Counted from the first letter of the stretch, positions 44,498 through 53,952 are shown. The stretch is DNA of 64,000 nucleotides from Heterohyrax brucei (GCA_028571685.1 CM053154.1:18942001-19006000); one strand, 5' to 3'. A program made the numbers and translations. Notes: generated by a model from the sequence alone, not told the origin.

Positions 44498-44499
44498 TA

Positions 44500-45062
44500 T
44501 GAAGACTGACAATGAAATTCATGAAACCCATCCTAGAAAAAGTAGTACAGACCTCATTGCTGGATATCACTGCGGCCACCTTCAAAGTACTCTCCTTGGG
44601 AAGCCATGTGCTGACACCAGTGCCTAGTCCATCCTTGAAAGCAGTTTGGGGACTCTTTTTCTGGAATGGCCATCAGAGCTGTTGTAGTATTAGCCTTGAT
44701 GTCCTGAATGTCATCAAAATGTCTTCCTTTCAGTATTTCCTTTATCTTCAGGTAAAGAAAAAAGTTACTGGGGGCCAGGTCAGGTGAGTAGAGAGGGTGC
44801 TCCACTCTAGTTATTTGTTTGCTGGCTAAAAACTCCCTCACAGACAACTATACAGTTAACTTTGCAAACTTGCCACCACGCTACTGTGTGCAATAGCCAT
44901 TCTAGAAAGAGTTCCCAAATTGCTTTGCAGGGTGGACTAGGCACTGGCATCAGTGCATAGCTTCCCAAATGGAGTACTTCAATGGTGACCATAGTGATAC
45001 TCAGCTACAACATATATAGCACTTAGAACAATTAAGTTTGTGGATTTAATTGTCAGACCTCA
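44500..45062 (-). mobile_element. Mariner-type foldback element, copy 3
   Basis: A 563-bp element flanked by TA (44498-44499 and 45063-45064). Ends: TGAAGACTGACAATGAAATT on the left; the reverse complement of the right end is TGAGGTCTGACAATTAAATC. The long left arm is antisense transposase 3' sequence with an open 97-codon frame. The right arm at about 44892-45018 is an inverted repeat of about 44555-44675. It has the same orientation and size as copy 2. Confidence 0.88.
44554..44847 (-). pseudogene. Mariner-type transposase, C-terminal fragment
   Basis: 97 residues matching the C-terminal third of a mariner-type DDE/D transposase. Residues 17-31 (HPLYSPDLAPSNFFL) are the conserved segment holding the third catalytic acidic residue (D in SPDLAP). 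The C-terminal FQGWTRHWCQHMASQGEYFE motif follows near residues 69-88. The N-terminal DNA-binding domain and first two catalytic residues are absent. The initiating Met is incidental, so the piece cannot be an active enzyme. Confidence 0.8.
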
Positions 45063-45064
45063 TA

Positions 45065-45784
45065 CATGCATTTGCATGTCTGAAATTTGGGACTGATATC
45101 TTTCTGACCTTAAAGGATCTAGGCATTCCCAACCCATCACTTCTTTTCTGTAGAGTATCTTGCCAGATGTCACTCAAGATACAGTTTTCCATGAACGGCC
45201 TCATGTTATCCTTCTATACTTGACCTCCAAAGCCAGAGAGATTTTAGGAATTCTAGGCTCATTAATAGGAAAAACATACCAACAAGAACACAGGCCAGTA
45301 TAAGTCAACTAGAATGGTATCTTTGCTTAAGAAGTCACATTCCACATCCAAAGAACTATAAGACAAGACTAGAAAGTGATCTCATATCAATGACACAGTC
45401 TTTATCAACTAAAAGGATCCATAAGGATTTTTAGTGGCACAAAGGTTGGTCTTCATCACGAAGCAAATCTTGGGGATAACTACCAGCTGGACAAGGCTTG
45501 TCTATGCTCACTTCACCTCTGCAATTACATCCCTCTTAGATCTACTGGTATTTCTGGTTGTCCAAGGTGCATTATTTGGGTTTATCCTCTGCAAGTCTGT
45601 CCGATGGTCTAAATCATTCCTCTCTCCTCCCAAACTATCAAAATACCACTCACTAAGAATCACTGTTCAGAAGTTTTGATAGGAAAGCAATCTGGTTCAA
45701 GTTATTCACATTGATATATAAATGACAATAGCCCTAGCTTTTCCTGCAGGTGTCTTTTAAGTGACTTCAATTAATTTTTTTTCA
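45065..45784. other. Unique sequence, no gene recognised
   Basis: No repeat or coding similarity recognised; the 81-codon frame at 45434-45679 shows no domain. Confidence 0.45.
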
Positions 45785-46105
45785 AAGCATAGCCTTTGAG
45801 TCACCCACATTAGAATCTCCCAGTACTTGTCAAAATTATGGATTTCTAGGACCACTCCAGGCAGCCCTGGTTGCATAGTGGTTAAGTGCTGTGTCTGCTA
45901 GCTAAAAGGTCGGCAGCTGGAATCCATCAGGTGCTCCTTGGAAACTCTATGGCATGGTTCTACTCTATCCTACAGGGTCATGAGGAGTTAGAATCTGCTC
46001 AACAGCAGCAGTTTGGTTTGGGGGCCCACTTACAGAGAATCAGAATCTCTCCTGGCAGGCTCCAGGAATTTGCTTTTCAAACGAGCTCCTCGGAGTCTTA
46101 CTCAT
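45785..46105 (+). repeat. MER5-like fragment split by an AfroSINE
   Basis: CATTAGAATCTCCCAGTACT and TTTCTAGGACCACTCCAGG precede the SINE. CAGAGAATCAGAATCTCTCC, CAGGCTCCAGGAATTTGCTT and TTTCAAACGAGCTCCTC follow it. Together they read as one MER5-type repeat interrupted by the SINE. Confidence 0.5.
45862..46022 (+). repeat. AfroSINE inside a MER5-like repeat
   Basis: Sense copy: head CAGCCCTGGTTGCATAGTGG, B-box GGCAGCTGGAATCCATC, body CTCCTTGGAAACTCTATGGC, tail GGGTCATGAGGAGTTAGAAT and a GTTTGGTTTG end. Confidence 0.88.
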
Positions 46106-46189
46106 GCTAAGTTTTGAGGGCCAGGTAAGTGTGGGAGAAAGTTGCTATCTTTCAGCAGATAAGCCTCCTCAGTTAAATAACAACCCTCT

Positions 46190-46405
46190 CCACTGCAGAA
46201 GCGCCCACATCAAAGTACAGGGGTTCATATTTCCACTAATATTTAATAAACCCTTTTTATGCAGCAGGCACTACTATCATTCACATTTTAACAATGGAGA
46301 ATTATGATTATGTAACCTCCAAGACCACACGAGAATTATGGCTACATAACCTCCAAGGTGACATAGCTTTAGATGTTGAATCTGGATTTGAACCCTGGTA
46401 GTCTT
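46190..46405 (+). repeat. MIR-like fragment
   Basis: ATTTAATAAACCCTTTTTAT, GCAGCAGGCACTACTATCAT, CACATTTTAACAATGGAGAA and TCTGGATTTGAACCCTGGTA follow MIR order. A short internal duplication (GAGAATTATG...ATAACCTCCAAG) is visible at 46300-46355. Confidence 0.5.
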
Positions 46406-47254
46406 AAGAAACCTTGAGAAGACTTGCTTCAAATATCAAATTACAACTTGTCTCAGTCACCACATCAGCTTAGCTTAGACAGGCAGCTGTGCCTAAACTG
46501 GGACGGTTGTGAAGATGTTCCCCCAAAAGAGAAGAAGAAGGGTAGCAAAAAACTGACTAAAGTGGTACATTACTTAGAGCACTGCACTCACTGAACATTC
46601 TGGAGTCCGATTTGGGCTGGTTGATGTATTACAGGTTTGCCTGAGGAGGCTTGGAACTTTGAAACTCTTCCCTTTGCTGCTTGGATGACACCACCCATTC
46701 TGACTTGAAAAAGAATTATGTTGTAAGGAGCCACCCACTCCCTCACAGCACTTGTAGCTGTTTCCATCTGTAATGATTGTTTAATGACTGTTTGAGGAAG
46801 TGCTGCCCCATGTTCTCTAATCACCCTGCTTTTTATTAAGTGCTCAAGGAAATCACACAGGTGCAGAGCTGCCTAACTGACAGCACCTGCGAGTTGCCTG
46901 GAGCCTCCTTCCTCCAGAGGAGGAAATGCAATGCTGAAGGCAATGGGACCCCCAAAGAAGGGAAACCTCCATCGCATGGGGGGAATAGCCCCCTTGGTTT
47001 CCTCAGGGGTGAGCGCAAGAGGGACTTAGGAGTCTGGAGGCAGACAGAAGAGGCAGGGAACGGGGAGGAATAAGTATTACGAGGGGAGTACAAGCGAGAT
47101 CTCACAAGGATCAGGAGATGGGAAGCAGAGGCTCTCCAGCCCCACCTCTACCACACGGGCCCCACCGTCACCCCTCCCAAAGCTCCAGCCCTGGTTAGCA
47201 TAAGCCTGGAATGAGTAGTTCAACCAGTGGTTATTGGTGGACCAGGCACTTACT
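46406..47254. other. Unique sequence, no gene recognised
   Basis: Repeat-free. Overlapping 77- and 89-codon frames at 46836-47105 on opposite strands argue against either being real. Confidence 0.45.
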
Positions 47255-47456
47255 ACTAGGTGCTGTCAAGTTGATTTTTAACTCACAGTGACCTTGTGTG
47301 ACAGAGTAGAACTGCCCTATAGGGTTCCCTAGGCTATAAACATTACAGAAGCTGACTGTCACATCTTTCCCTTGGGAAGACACTGCTGAGTTCTATCCGC
47401 CTACCTTTGTGTTAGCAGCTGAGCACTGGGCCATTGGGCCACTGGGGCTCCTTAAG
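47255..47456 (-). repeat. AfroSINE, longer variant
   Basis: Antisense copy: tail TAGGTGCTGTCAAGTTGATT, extended middle (CTAGGCTATAAACATTACAG, CTGACTGTCACATCTTTCCC) and head GGGCCATTGGGCCACTGGGG. Confidence 0.78.
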
Positions 47457-47603
47457 CTCCGTATTTTTTGCTACAATGTTGGAATAAAGATAAATGAAGC
47501 ATAGTCTTTACCCTTAAAGAGCTTAGCATCTGGGGCAGGCAGAGACACAAACAGAAAACGGTAGCAACATATACCATTTATTTAGGTTTTCCCATGCACC
47601 ACT

Positions 47604-47690
47604 CTGAAACCTTGGTGGCTTAGTGGTTAAAAATTATGACTGCTAACTGAAAGGCTGGCAATTCAAATCTACCAGGAGCTCCTTGAAAAC
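47604..47690 (+). repeat. AfroSINE 5' half fused to RTE 3' end
   Basis: Sense head (GAAACCTTGGTGGCTTAGTG, B box GGCAATTCAAATCTACC) and the start of the body (AGCTCCTTGAAAACTC). At AACTC it passes directly into antisense RTE sequence (ATGGTGACCCTACACACAAC). A short word common to both elements lies at the join. Confidence 0.75.
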
Positions 47691-48635
47691 TCATGGTGAC
47701 CCTACACACAACAGAATGATACACTTCTCGTGCCACCTTGCAATCGTTGTGATGCTGGAGCCCGTTGCTATGGCCACCTCGTCAATCCACCTCACTGAGG
47801 ATCTTCCTCTTTTTCACTGGTCCTCTGCTACCGAGCACAATGTCCTCTGTGAATTGATCCCTCCTGATAACACGTCCAAAGTATGTGAGACATAGTCTCT
47901 ACACCTTCGTGCTTCTTCAAGACAAATGAGTTCGTTCTCTCGGCACTCCATATCATATTCAATATTCTTCACCAACATCACATTTCAAAGCCATTAATTC
48001 TCTGGTCTTCCTTATCCGTTATCCAACTTTCACATACATATGAGGTGACTGAAACACTGTGGCTTGGGTAAGGTGCATCTTAGCCCTGGAGGTGGATTTG
48101 ACTTTGCAAAACTCGCAAGAGCTCTTTTGCAGCAGATTCACTCGAAGTCATGCATCTTCTGATTTCCTGATTGCTGCTTCCATGGATGCTGATTGTGGAT
48201 TCAAGTGAAACAAAATCCTTGACAACTTCAATCTTTTCTCTGTTTATCATGATACTGGTTATTGATCCAGATGCGAAGATTTTTATTTCCTTTATGGTAA
48301 CGTACAATTGCTACTGAAGGGTGTGGTCTTTGATCTTTGTCAGTAAGTATTTCAAGCCCTTTTCACTTTCAGCAAGCAGGGTTGTACTATCATCTGCCTA
48401 AGGCAGGTTGTTAAAGCATTTTCCTCCAACCTTGATGCTCCATTTGTCTTCGTAGAGTCCAGTTTCTCAGATTATCTGTTCAGCATGCAGACTGAATGGT
48501 CGTGGTGAAAGGATGCATCCTCTATCCACACCTTTCCTGACTTTAAGCCATGCAGTATTCTTTGTTCTGTTCCAGCTACTGCTTCTTGTACAGGTTCTTC
48601 ATGAGCACAACTAAGTGCTCTGGAATCCCCATCCA

Positions 48636-48923
48636 TCACAATGTTACCCATAATTTTTTATGATCCACATGCACAGTCAGTAAAACATAGGTAAACATCT
48701 TTCTGGTATTCCCTGTTTTTAGCAAAGATCCGTCTGGCATCAGCAATAACATCCCCGGTTCCACATCCTCTTCTGAATCTGGATTGAATTTCTGGCAGCT
48801 CTCTGTCAATATATGGCTACAGCCACTTTGAATGATCTTGAGCAAAATTTTACTTGTGTGTGATGTTAATGATTGCACGATAATTGCCTCATTCAGTCGC
48901 ATCAGCTTTCTTGGGATAGGCAT
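48636..48923 (-). pseudogene. RTE reverse transcriptase N-terminal region fragment
   Basis: 95 residues from the fingers/palm start of the reverse transcriptase (MPIPRKLMRLNEAIIVQSLT, then ILLKIIQSGCSHIL and DHKKLWVTL at the end). The segment between is altered relative to copy H, with expected residues missing. The downstream part with the catalytic box is broken by stops. Confidence 0.65.
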
Positions 48924-49208
48924 AAATATGAACCTCTTCTAGCTGATTGACTAAGTAGTGGCCTTTCAAATTTCTTGGCATAGTAAAGCGTGTACTGCCA
49001 GCACTGCGTTGGTTTGCTGAAACATCTCAATTGATAGTTCATCAGTTCCTGGATCCTCGTTTTTCACCAATGCCTGCAGTGTGGCTCAGATTTCTTCCTT
49101 CAGTCCCATTAGTTGCTGGTCATATACTACTGCCTGAAATGGTTGAGTGTCCACCAACTCTTTTTGGTACAGTGACCTGTGACATCTTTTGAGGCTTCCT
49201 GTGTTATT

Positions 49209-49448
49209 TCATATTTTCCCTGTAAAATCATTCACCATTGCTGCTCCAGGATTTTCTTCAATTTTTTTCAGCTTGAGAAATAGAGTGTTTTCTATTTCCA
49301 TCTCTTCGCCCATGTCCTTACAATACTTTACTTTGTCTTCTCCAGCCACCCTTTGAAGTCTCCTGCTCAGCCCTCTCTCTTCATCATTTCTTTCCTTAGC
49401 CTCAGCTACTTGACATTCCAGATCAAGTTTCAGAGTTTCTTCTGACAT
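49209..49448 (-). pseudogene. RTE linker-region fragment
   Basis: 79 residues, charged and helical-looking (EVAEAKERNDEERGLSRRLQ-like pattern), from the region between the endonuclease and reverse transcriptase of RTE LINEs. Its nucleotide sequence is continuous with the rest of copy G. No catalytic residues are expected here. Confidence 0.6.
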
Positions 49449-49537
49449 TCATTTAGTCTTTTCTTTCTTTCCTGTCTTTTTAATGACCTCTTGCTTGTTT
49501 CAGGCGTGGTGTCCTTGACATCATCCCATAATTTGTC

Positions 49538-50118
49538 AAAATGAACATTTCAAGACCTATCTTTAAGTACAATGCTTTCAGAATAATATCCATATACCTA
49601 CAAGGAAGACTAGTTAATATTACTGCAGTTCAAATTTATGCACCAAACCACTAAGTCCAAAGATAAAGAAATTGAAGATTTTTACAAGTTTCTGCAGTCT
49701 AGTTGCAGTGCTGATTGGACATATTGATAATTTCTGGTGATTGGAAGGTAAAGTTGGAAACAAAGAAGGACCAATAGCTGGAAAATATGGCCTTGGTAAA
49801 AGAAAAGATGCCAGAGATTGTGTGATACAATTTTGCAAGGCCAATGGCATCTTCATTGCAAACATCTTTGTCAACCTCTTAAATGGTAACTATACACGTG
49901 CCAGCCAGCCAAGTACATGTGGACCTCTGCAAATGGAATACATAAGAACCAAACCTACTACATCTGTGGAAAGAGCTGATGGAAAAGCATAATAGTGAAC
50001 TGCCCATGTGCAAGCTCAAGGTGAAATTAAAGAAAATTAGAACAAGTCCATGAGAGCCAAAGTATGACCTTGAGTTTATCTCCCCTGAATTTGGAGACCA
50101 TCTCAAGAATAGGTTTGA
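49538..50118 (+). mobile_element. Inverted endonuclease segment of RTE copy G
   Basis: Sense RTE sequence coding for part of the AP-type endonuclease: ACATTTCAAGACCTATCTTT at the start, CAAATTTATGCACCAAACCA, TGATAATTTCTGGTGATTGG (the conserved GDWN-type motif is frame-shifted), then the 83-codon piece 49741-49992 containing VGNKEGPIAGKYGLG. It ends at the L1 insertion and resumes at 50952-51009. Confidence 0.78.
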
Positions 50119-50951
50119 CCAAATTGTCCCCTTAATGTGGTCTACCTCTTTGGAAGGATACAGAAACAGGATCTGCGATCAGGGGACCATGCTCTCAGTT
50201 GACATTCAGACTAATTGACATACCCAAACTTTTTCTCTCTCCCTCTCTTAAAATAGTGTTCTGCATACTACCTCAGTAAGTGGCATCTGGGGTCTCAAAA
50301 GCTAGCAAGCTACCATCTAAATAGCACCGAATGGTCCCAGTCCACATGGACCAGGGGCAAACAGTGGATACCAAAAACAGGAAGAAAATATGAGCCCACC
50401 AGATGGAAGGGGCCATATAAGCCAGAGCTCACTTCAGCATGGAACCAGAAGAACCAGATGGTGCCCGGCCACCAATGACAGCCCAGATGGGGTATACAGA
50501 ATGGAGCCCTGGACATCACAGGGAAGAAGTAGAGGGCAGAGCTGGAACTCTACCAAGAGACCACACTCAATGGTCCTTCTGAATGGAGGGTCCTCTGGGA
50601 GAGTGGCACCTGGACTGTCCAACCCCAAACCACAACCAGCACCAGGACCAGCTCCCTAGGGACTGAACTGGACTATATAAAACATACAGTGAGACTGGCT
50701 ACGTGCAAACCTTCAAATATGTACATGTGGTTGTCTGAGAGGCTCTTCACTTGAGCCAAGATGATTGGGTGAGGGGGCCAAACCTCAGTCAAAGGGTCAT
50801 GGGAAGTTCCAGACAAACAGGGAATCATGATGTCACAGGGAGGGGGAAGCTAGAGTAGAATAGCAGGGAAAGTTCTGGGTGTTCTATGGCAAAAAATAGA
50901 GAGAGATTGTAAAATTGTTCTTAAATAACAATAAAATATATTTTAAAAAAG
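50119..50951 (+). mobile_element. L1 LINE 3' UTR insertion with target duplication
   Basis: An 833-bp insertion ending in an A-rich tail (AATAAAATATATTTTAAAAA). It is flanked by AAGAATAGGTTTGA (50105-50118) and AAGAGTAGGTTTGA (50952-50965), a 14-bp duplication with one mismatch. Landmarks (GCATCTGGGGTCTCAAAAGC, CCAGAAGAACCAGATGGTGC) are the reverse complement of those in the antisense L1 at 56.5-56.8 kb. No ORF2 is included. Short frames (e.g. 50390-50659) are not genes. Confidence 0.85.
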
Positions 50952-51192
50952 AAGAGTAGGTTTGATACATTGAACACCAATGACCAAAGGCCAGACCAGT
51001 TGCGGGATGTCTACACCTGAGGCAAAGGAAAGAAGGGAAAGGGGGGTAAAGGAGGAGGATGCTGGTTGTTGAGGCGCACGTGTGTCGCGCTGTGTCCTTC
51101 GCATGTAGCTGAGTTCCTGGCTAGCCTTCCTGATGAACTGAGTGAAAAGATGGATAAGAACTGATGATTTGTAAAGAGAGCTACACAGTAAC

Positions 51193-51819
51193 AGAGTAAG
51201 CATGGAGTAATCGTATTAATGTTATGGAGTAAGCATGGAGTAATCACGTTAATGTTATGGAGTAAGCATGGAGTAATCACGTTAATGTTATAGAGTAAGC
51301 ATGGAGTAATCACGTTAATGTTATAGAGTAAGCATGGAGTAATCACGTTAATGTTATGGAGTAAGCATGGAGTAATCACGTTAATGTTATGGAGTAAGCA
51401 TGGAGTAATCACGTTAATGTTATGGAGTAAGCATGGAGTAATCACGTTAATGTTATGGAGTAAGCATGGAGTAATCACGTTAATGTTATGGAGTAAGCAT
51501 GGAGTAATCACGTTAATGTTATGGAGTAAGCATGGAGTAATCGTATTAATGTTATGGAGTAAGCATGGAGTAATCACGTTAATGTTATGGAGTAAGCATG
51601 GAGTAATCACGTTAATGTTATGGAGTAAGCATGGAGTAATCATGTTAATGTTATAGAGTAAGCATGGAGTAATCGTATTAATGTTATGGAGTAAGCATGG
51701 AGTAATCACGTTAATGTTATGGAGTAAGCGTGGAGTAATCACATTAATGTTATGGAGTAAGCGTGGAGTAATCACGTTAATGTTATGGAGTAAGCATGGA
51801 GTAATCACATTAATGCTAC
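51193..51819. repeat. 33-bp minisatellite, 19 units
   Basis: Nineteen head-to-tail 33-bp units without a net indel (18 x 33 = 594 between the first and last unit starts). Each unit begins GGAGTAAGCAT then GGAGTAATCAC, two 11-mers identical at 9 of 11 sites, followed by a third 11-mer. Variants: CGTA in units 1, 11 and 15; a G-to-A at the unit start in units 1, 4, 5 and 15; GCGT in units 17 and 18. As 33 is divisible by 3 and no stop occurs, several frames stay open (up to 276 codons); these are not genes. Confidence 0.97.
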
Positions 51820-52247
51820 GGATTCTGCTGTGTCTCCCCAAAATATATATTCAAGTCCTAACCCCAGGTACCTGTGAGTGTAATCTTATTTGGATTACAC
51901 GGAAAATGTCATTAGTTAAAGTGAGGCCACTGAGGTGGGCCCTCATCTCCCCTGGCTTGTATCACTGTAAGAGGTGAAGAGACAGAGAGAGATGCTCAGG
52001 GAAGGCAGCCTGGGAAGATGGGGACAGAGACAGGAGTTACCATGCCACAAACCAAGGAACACTGTGGGCTACAGGACAGCAAGAGATGAGGAAGTATCTT
52101 TCCCTGGAGACTTCAGAGACAGTATGGTGCTGCCCACATCCTGAATCCAGACTTCCAGCCTCCCAGACTGTGCGAGAATGAACTTCAGATGCCGAGCCAC
52201 TCCATCAATGGTGCTTTGTGACGGGAGCCCTAGGGAACTGACATACA
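51814..52247 (+). mobile_element. Old LTR (ERVL/MaLR-like), adjoining the minisatellite
   Basis: Starts TGCTACGGATTCTGCTGTGT with CTCCCCAAAATATATATTCA and AGTCCTAACCCCAGGTACCT, ends ACTTCCAGCCTCCCAGACTG ... GGGAACTGACATACA. This order is that of MaLR/MLT1-type LTRs, about 434 bp with TG...CA ends. No internal retroviral sequence is adjacent. The first six bases overlap the last minisatellite unit. No target duplication is evident. Confidence 0.62.
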
Positions 52248-52424
52248 CGGGAGGCGGGTTTGCAAGTGTCTGAAACGGGTCAGAAACCTGGTCTATGATT
52301 TTCTTTGTTCCAAAGGGTGCTACTAAACCATCTTCCCAGCCACACTAATCGCAAGTTACCTATAGGCTGGGTGGGCGTAAGCTACTCCGACTGGCCTTAA
52401 AAGACAATGTGTTAACACGTTTTA

Positions 52425-52975
52425 TACAATTTCCCTCCAGAAAATAGAAAAGAGGACATTTCTCAACTCATTTTAAGAGGCCAGTATTAACCTGATCCCC
52501 AAACCAGAAAAAGACAGTACAAAAATGAGAAAAACTTCAAACCATTATTTCTCATGAGCTCAGACGCACAAAATCCTCAGCAAAATATTAGCCAGTTGGA
52601 TCCAGCGGTGTATAAACAGAGCCAAATAGGATTTATTTCAAGTGTGCAAGGCTGGGTCAACATTTGAAAATCCATTAACATAATCCACTGTATCAATAGG
52701 CTAAAGAAAAAAGGCATATGACCATATCAACTGATGCAAAAGAATTTTAAAAACTGAAAAAAAATCCGGTACCCATTCACGATACAATTTCTCAACAAAC
52801 TAAGAATAGAGAGAAATTTCAAACAAACAGAAAAACCCCACAAAACCCAACAGCTAACGTCATACCTAACGGTGAAAGTCAGAACCCTGCAGAGAGGATG
52901 AATAACAAGGCAAGGTTGCCCACTCTTACGACTCTTACACATACATTCAACACAGAGCTGGGAAAACAGTGTACT
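52425..52975 (+). mobile_element. L1 LINE ORF2 fragment (reverse transcriptase region)
   Basis: Sense, decayed L1 ORF2: TTAAGAGGCCAGTATTAACC, TGATCCCCAAACCAGAAAAA, CTCAGCAAAATATTAGCCAG, GGATTTATTTCAAGTGTGCA, ATTAACATAATCCACTGTAT, TAACGTCATACCTAACGGTG, CAAGGTTGCCCACTCTTACG. It covers the region upstream of the catalytic YADD box and is truncated at both ends. No open frame remains. Confidence 0.8.
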
Positions 52976-53561
52976 CATTGGACCTTTCTGAATTTCCCAC
53001 CAGTAGAAGCCAACAGCTGGATTTCCATCTCACCTTTGACAGGTCAAGGTCTCAAGGATGCAGCACATGGGCCCCAGCCCAAGAATCTAAGAGATCTGAA
53101 CAGCAGCATTTCGGTACGAGGTCCCTCCAGCTGGCCTCTTCCTTGGGCTTTAATTGTTTTTTTAATAAATAATTTCCCCTTTGCATTGATTATTGAATTC
53201 AAACCCTCACAGCATCCCTTTTTTCTTTTGAAGTTAAAGAATTTCCCAGCTCACCATCAGTCTTGTCCAAGCTAAGTGAGAAGCATCTAAATTGCATGCT
53301 GTTTTATATTTCCTGAAATCTGGGTTTCAATCCCTCTACAAACTGCAAAATGTTTTCTTGTGTGCTGTCCCCTCCTCCCTCCTTAGCAGAAGGACCTCCT
53401 TCCCTGTCCCCTCACAGCACGCTGTGCACGCTCTCGTCGCCACACTTGGCAGCTCCTGTGAACAGACTTGTGCAGGTGTGTCCGTCTTACGGCAGCTCCT
53501 GGAGGGAACCCAAGGCGGCTAGTGGAATGTCTTCTCCTTAGTACAAGAGAAAAGCCAAAAC
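52976..53561. other. Unique sequence, no gene recognised
   Basis: The segment 53145-53345 is AT-rich and repeat-free (TTAATAAATAATTTCCCCTT, TGCATTGATTATTGAATTC). The 125-codon frame 52898-53275 starts inside the L1 fragment and is rejected. Confidence 0.42.
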
Positions 53562-53752
53562 CAAATCAATTGTCTTTGAATTAAGCCGACCACATGGTGC
53601 TCTCTGTGCTTTTAAGTAGAACTGCACTCCATAGGGTTTTCATTCTAAGCTGTGGCCTTTTGGAAGCAGGTCACCTGGCCTTTCTTCTGGGACACTTCTG
53701 AGTCAATTCAAACTACTAACCTCTTAGTCACTTTAACCTTGAGTGCCACCAA
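53562..53752 (-). repeat. AfroSINE, longer variant, diverged
   Basis: Antisense copy: GGGTTTTCATTCTAAGCTGT middle, AGCAGGTCACCTGGCCTTTC, head remnant CCTTGAGTGCCACCAAAG. First of four SINEs within about 730 bp. Confidence 0.66.
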
Positions 53753-53782
53753 AGAATTCTTTGGCTTTGGTGTATAGTTGAA

Positions 53783-53937
53783 TTGAAAAGTAGTAAAGAG
53801 TTGACCTGCTAATTCAAAGACTGGCAGTGCGAATCCACCAGCTGCTCCTTGGAAACCCTATGAGGCAATCCTACTCTATCTTACAGGGTCGTTATGAATG
53901 AGAGTCAACTACATGGTAACGTGCTTGGAATTTTTTG
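53783..53937 (+). repeat. AfroSINE
   Basis: Sense copy: B box GGCAGTGCGAATCCACC, body GCTCCTTGGAAACCCTATGA, tail GGGTCGTTATGAATGAGAGT. Confidence 0.78.
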
Positions 53938-53952
53938 TTTATTGTTGGCACA

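Larger units (their letters stand above)
47687..51009 (-). mobile_element. RTE/BovB-type LINE with inverted 5' part (copy G)
   Basis: From 47687 to about 49537 the element is antisense, running from near its 3' end back to the linker upstream of the reverse transcriptase (TGACATCATCCCATAATTTG). From 49538 it switches to sense with the endonuclease region and ends at GACCAGTTGCGGGATG (51009). That end is the same element position at which the antisense part began. Such a layout is what twin priming during target-primed reverse transcription produces. A later L1 3' end (50119-50951) splits the inverted part. Confidence 0.85.

Noticed and set aside
50390..50659. 89-codon frame in the L1 insertion
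   Set aside because: It lies wholly in L1 3' UTR sequence, which is non-coding in the family.
51193..51819. CRISPR-like regular repeat array
   Set aside because: Units are head to tail with no unique spacers, and the surrounding DNA is mammalian with SINEs and LINEs. It is a minisatellite.
51011..51841. 276-codon frame of 11-residue repeats, plus 98-101-codon frames on the opposite strand
   Set aside because: Produced by the stop-free 33-bp minisatellite, whose unit length is divisible by three. Openness on both strands shows it is a composition effect, not a repeat protein.
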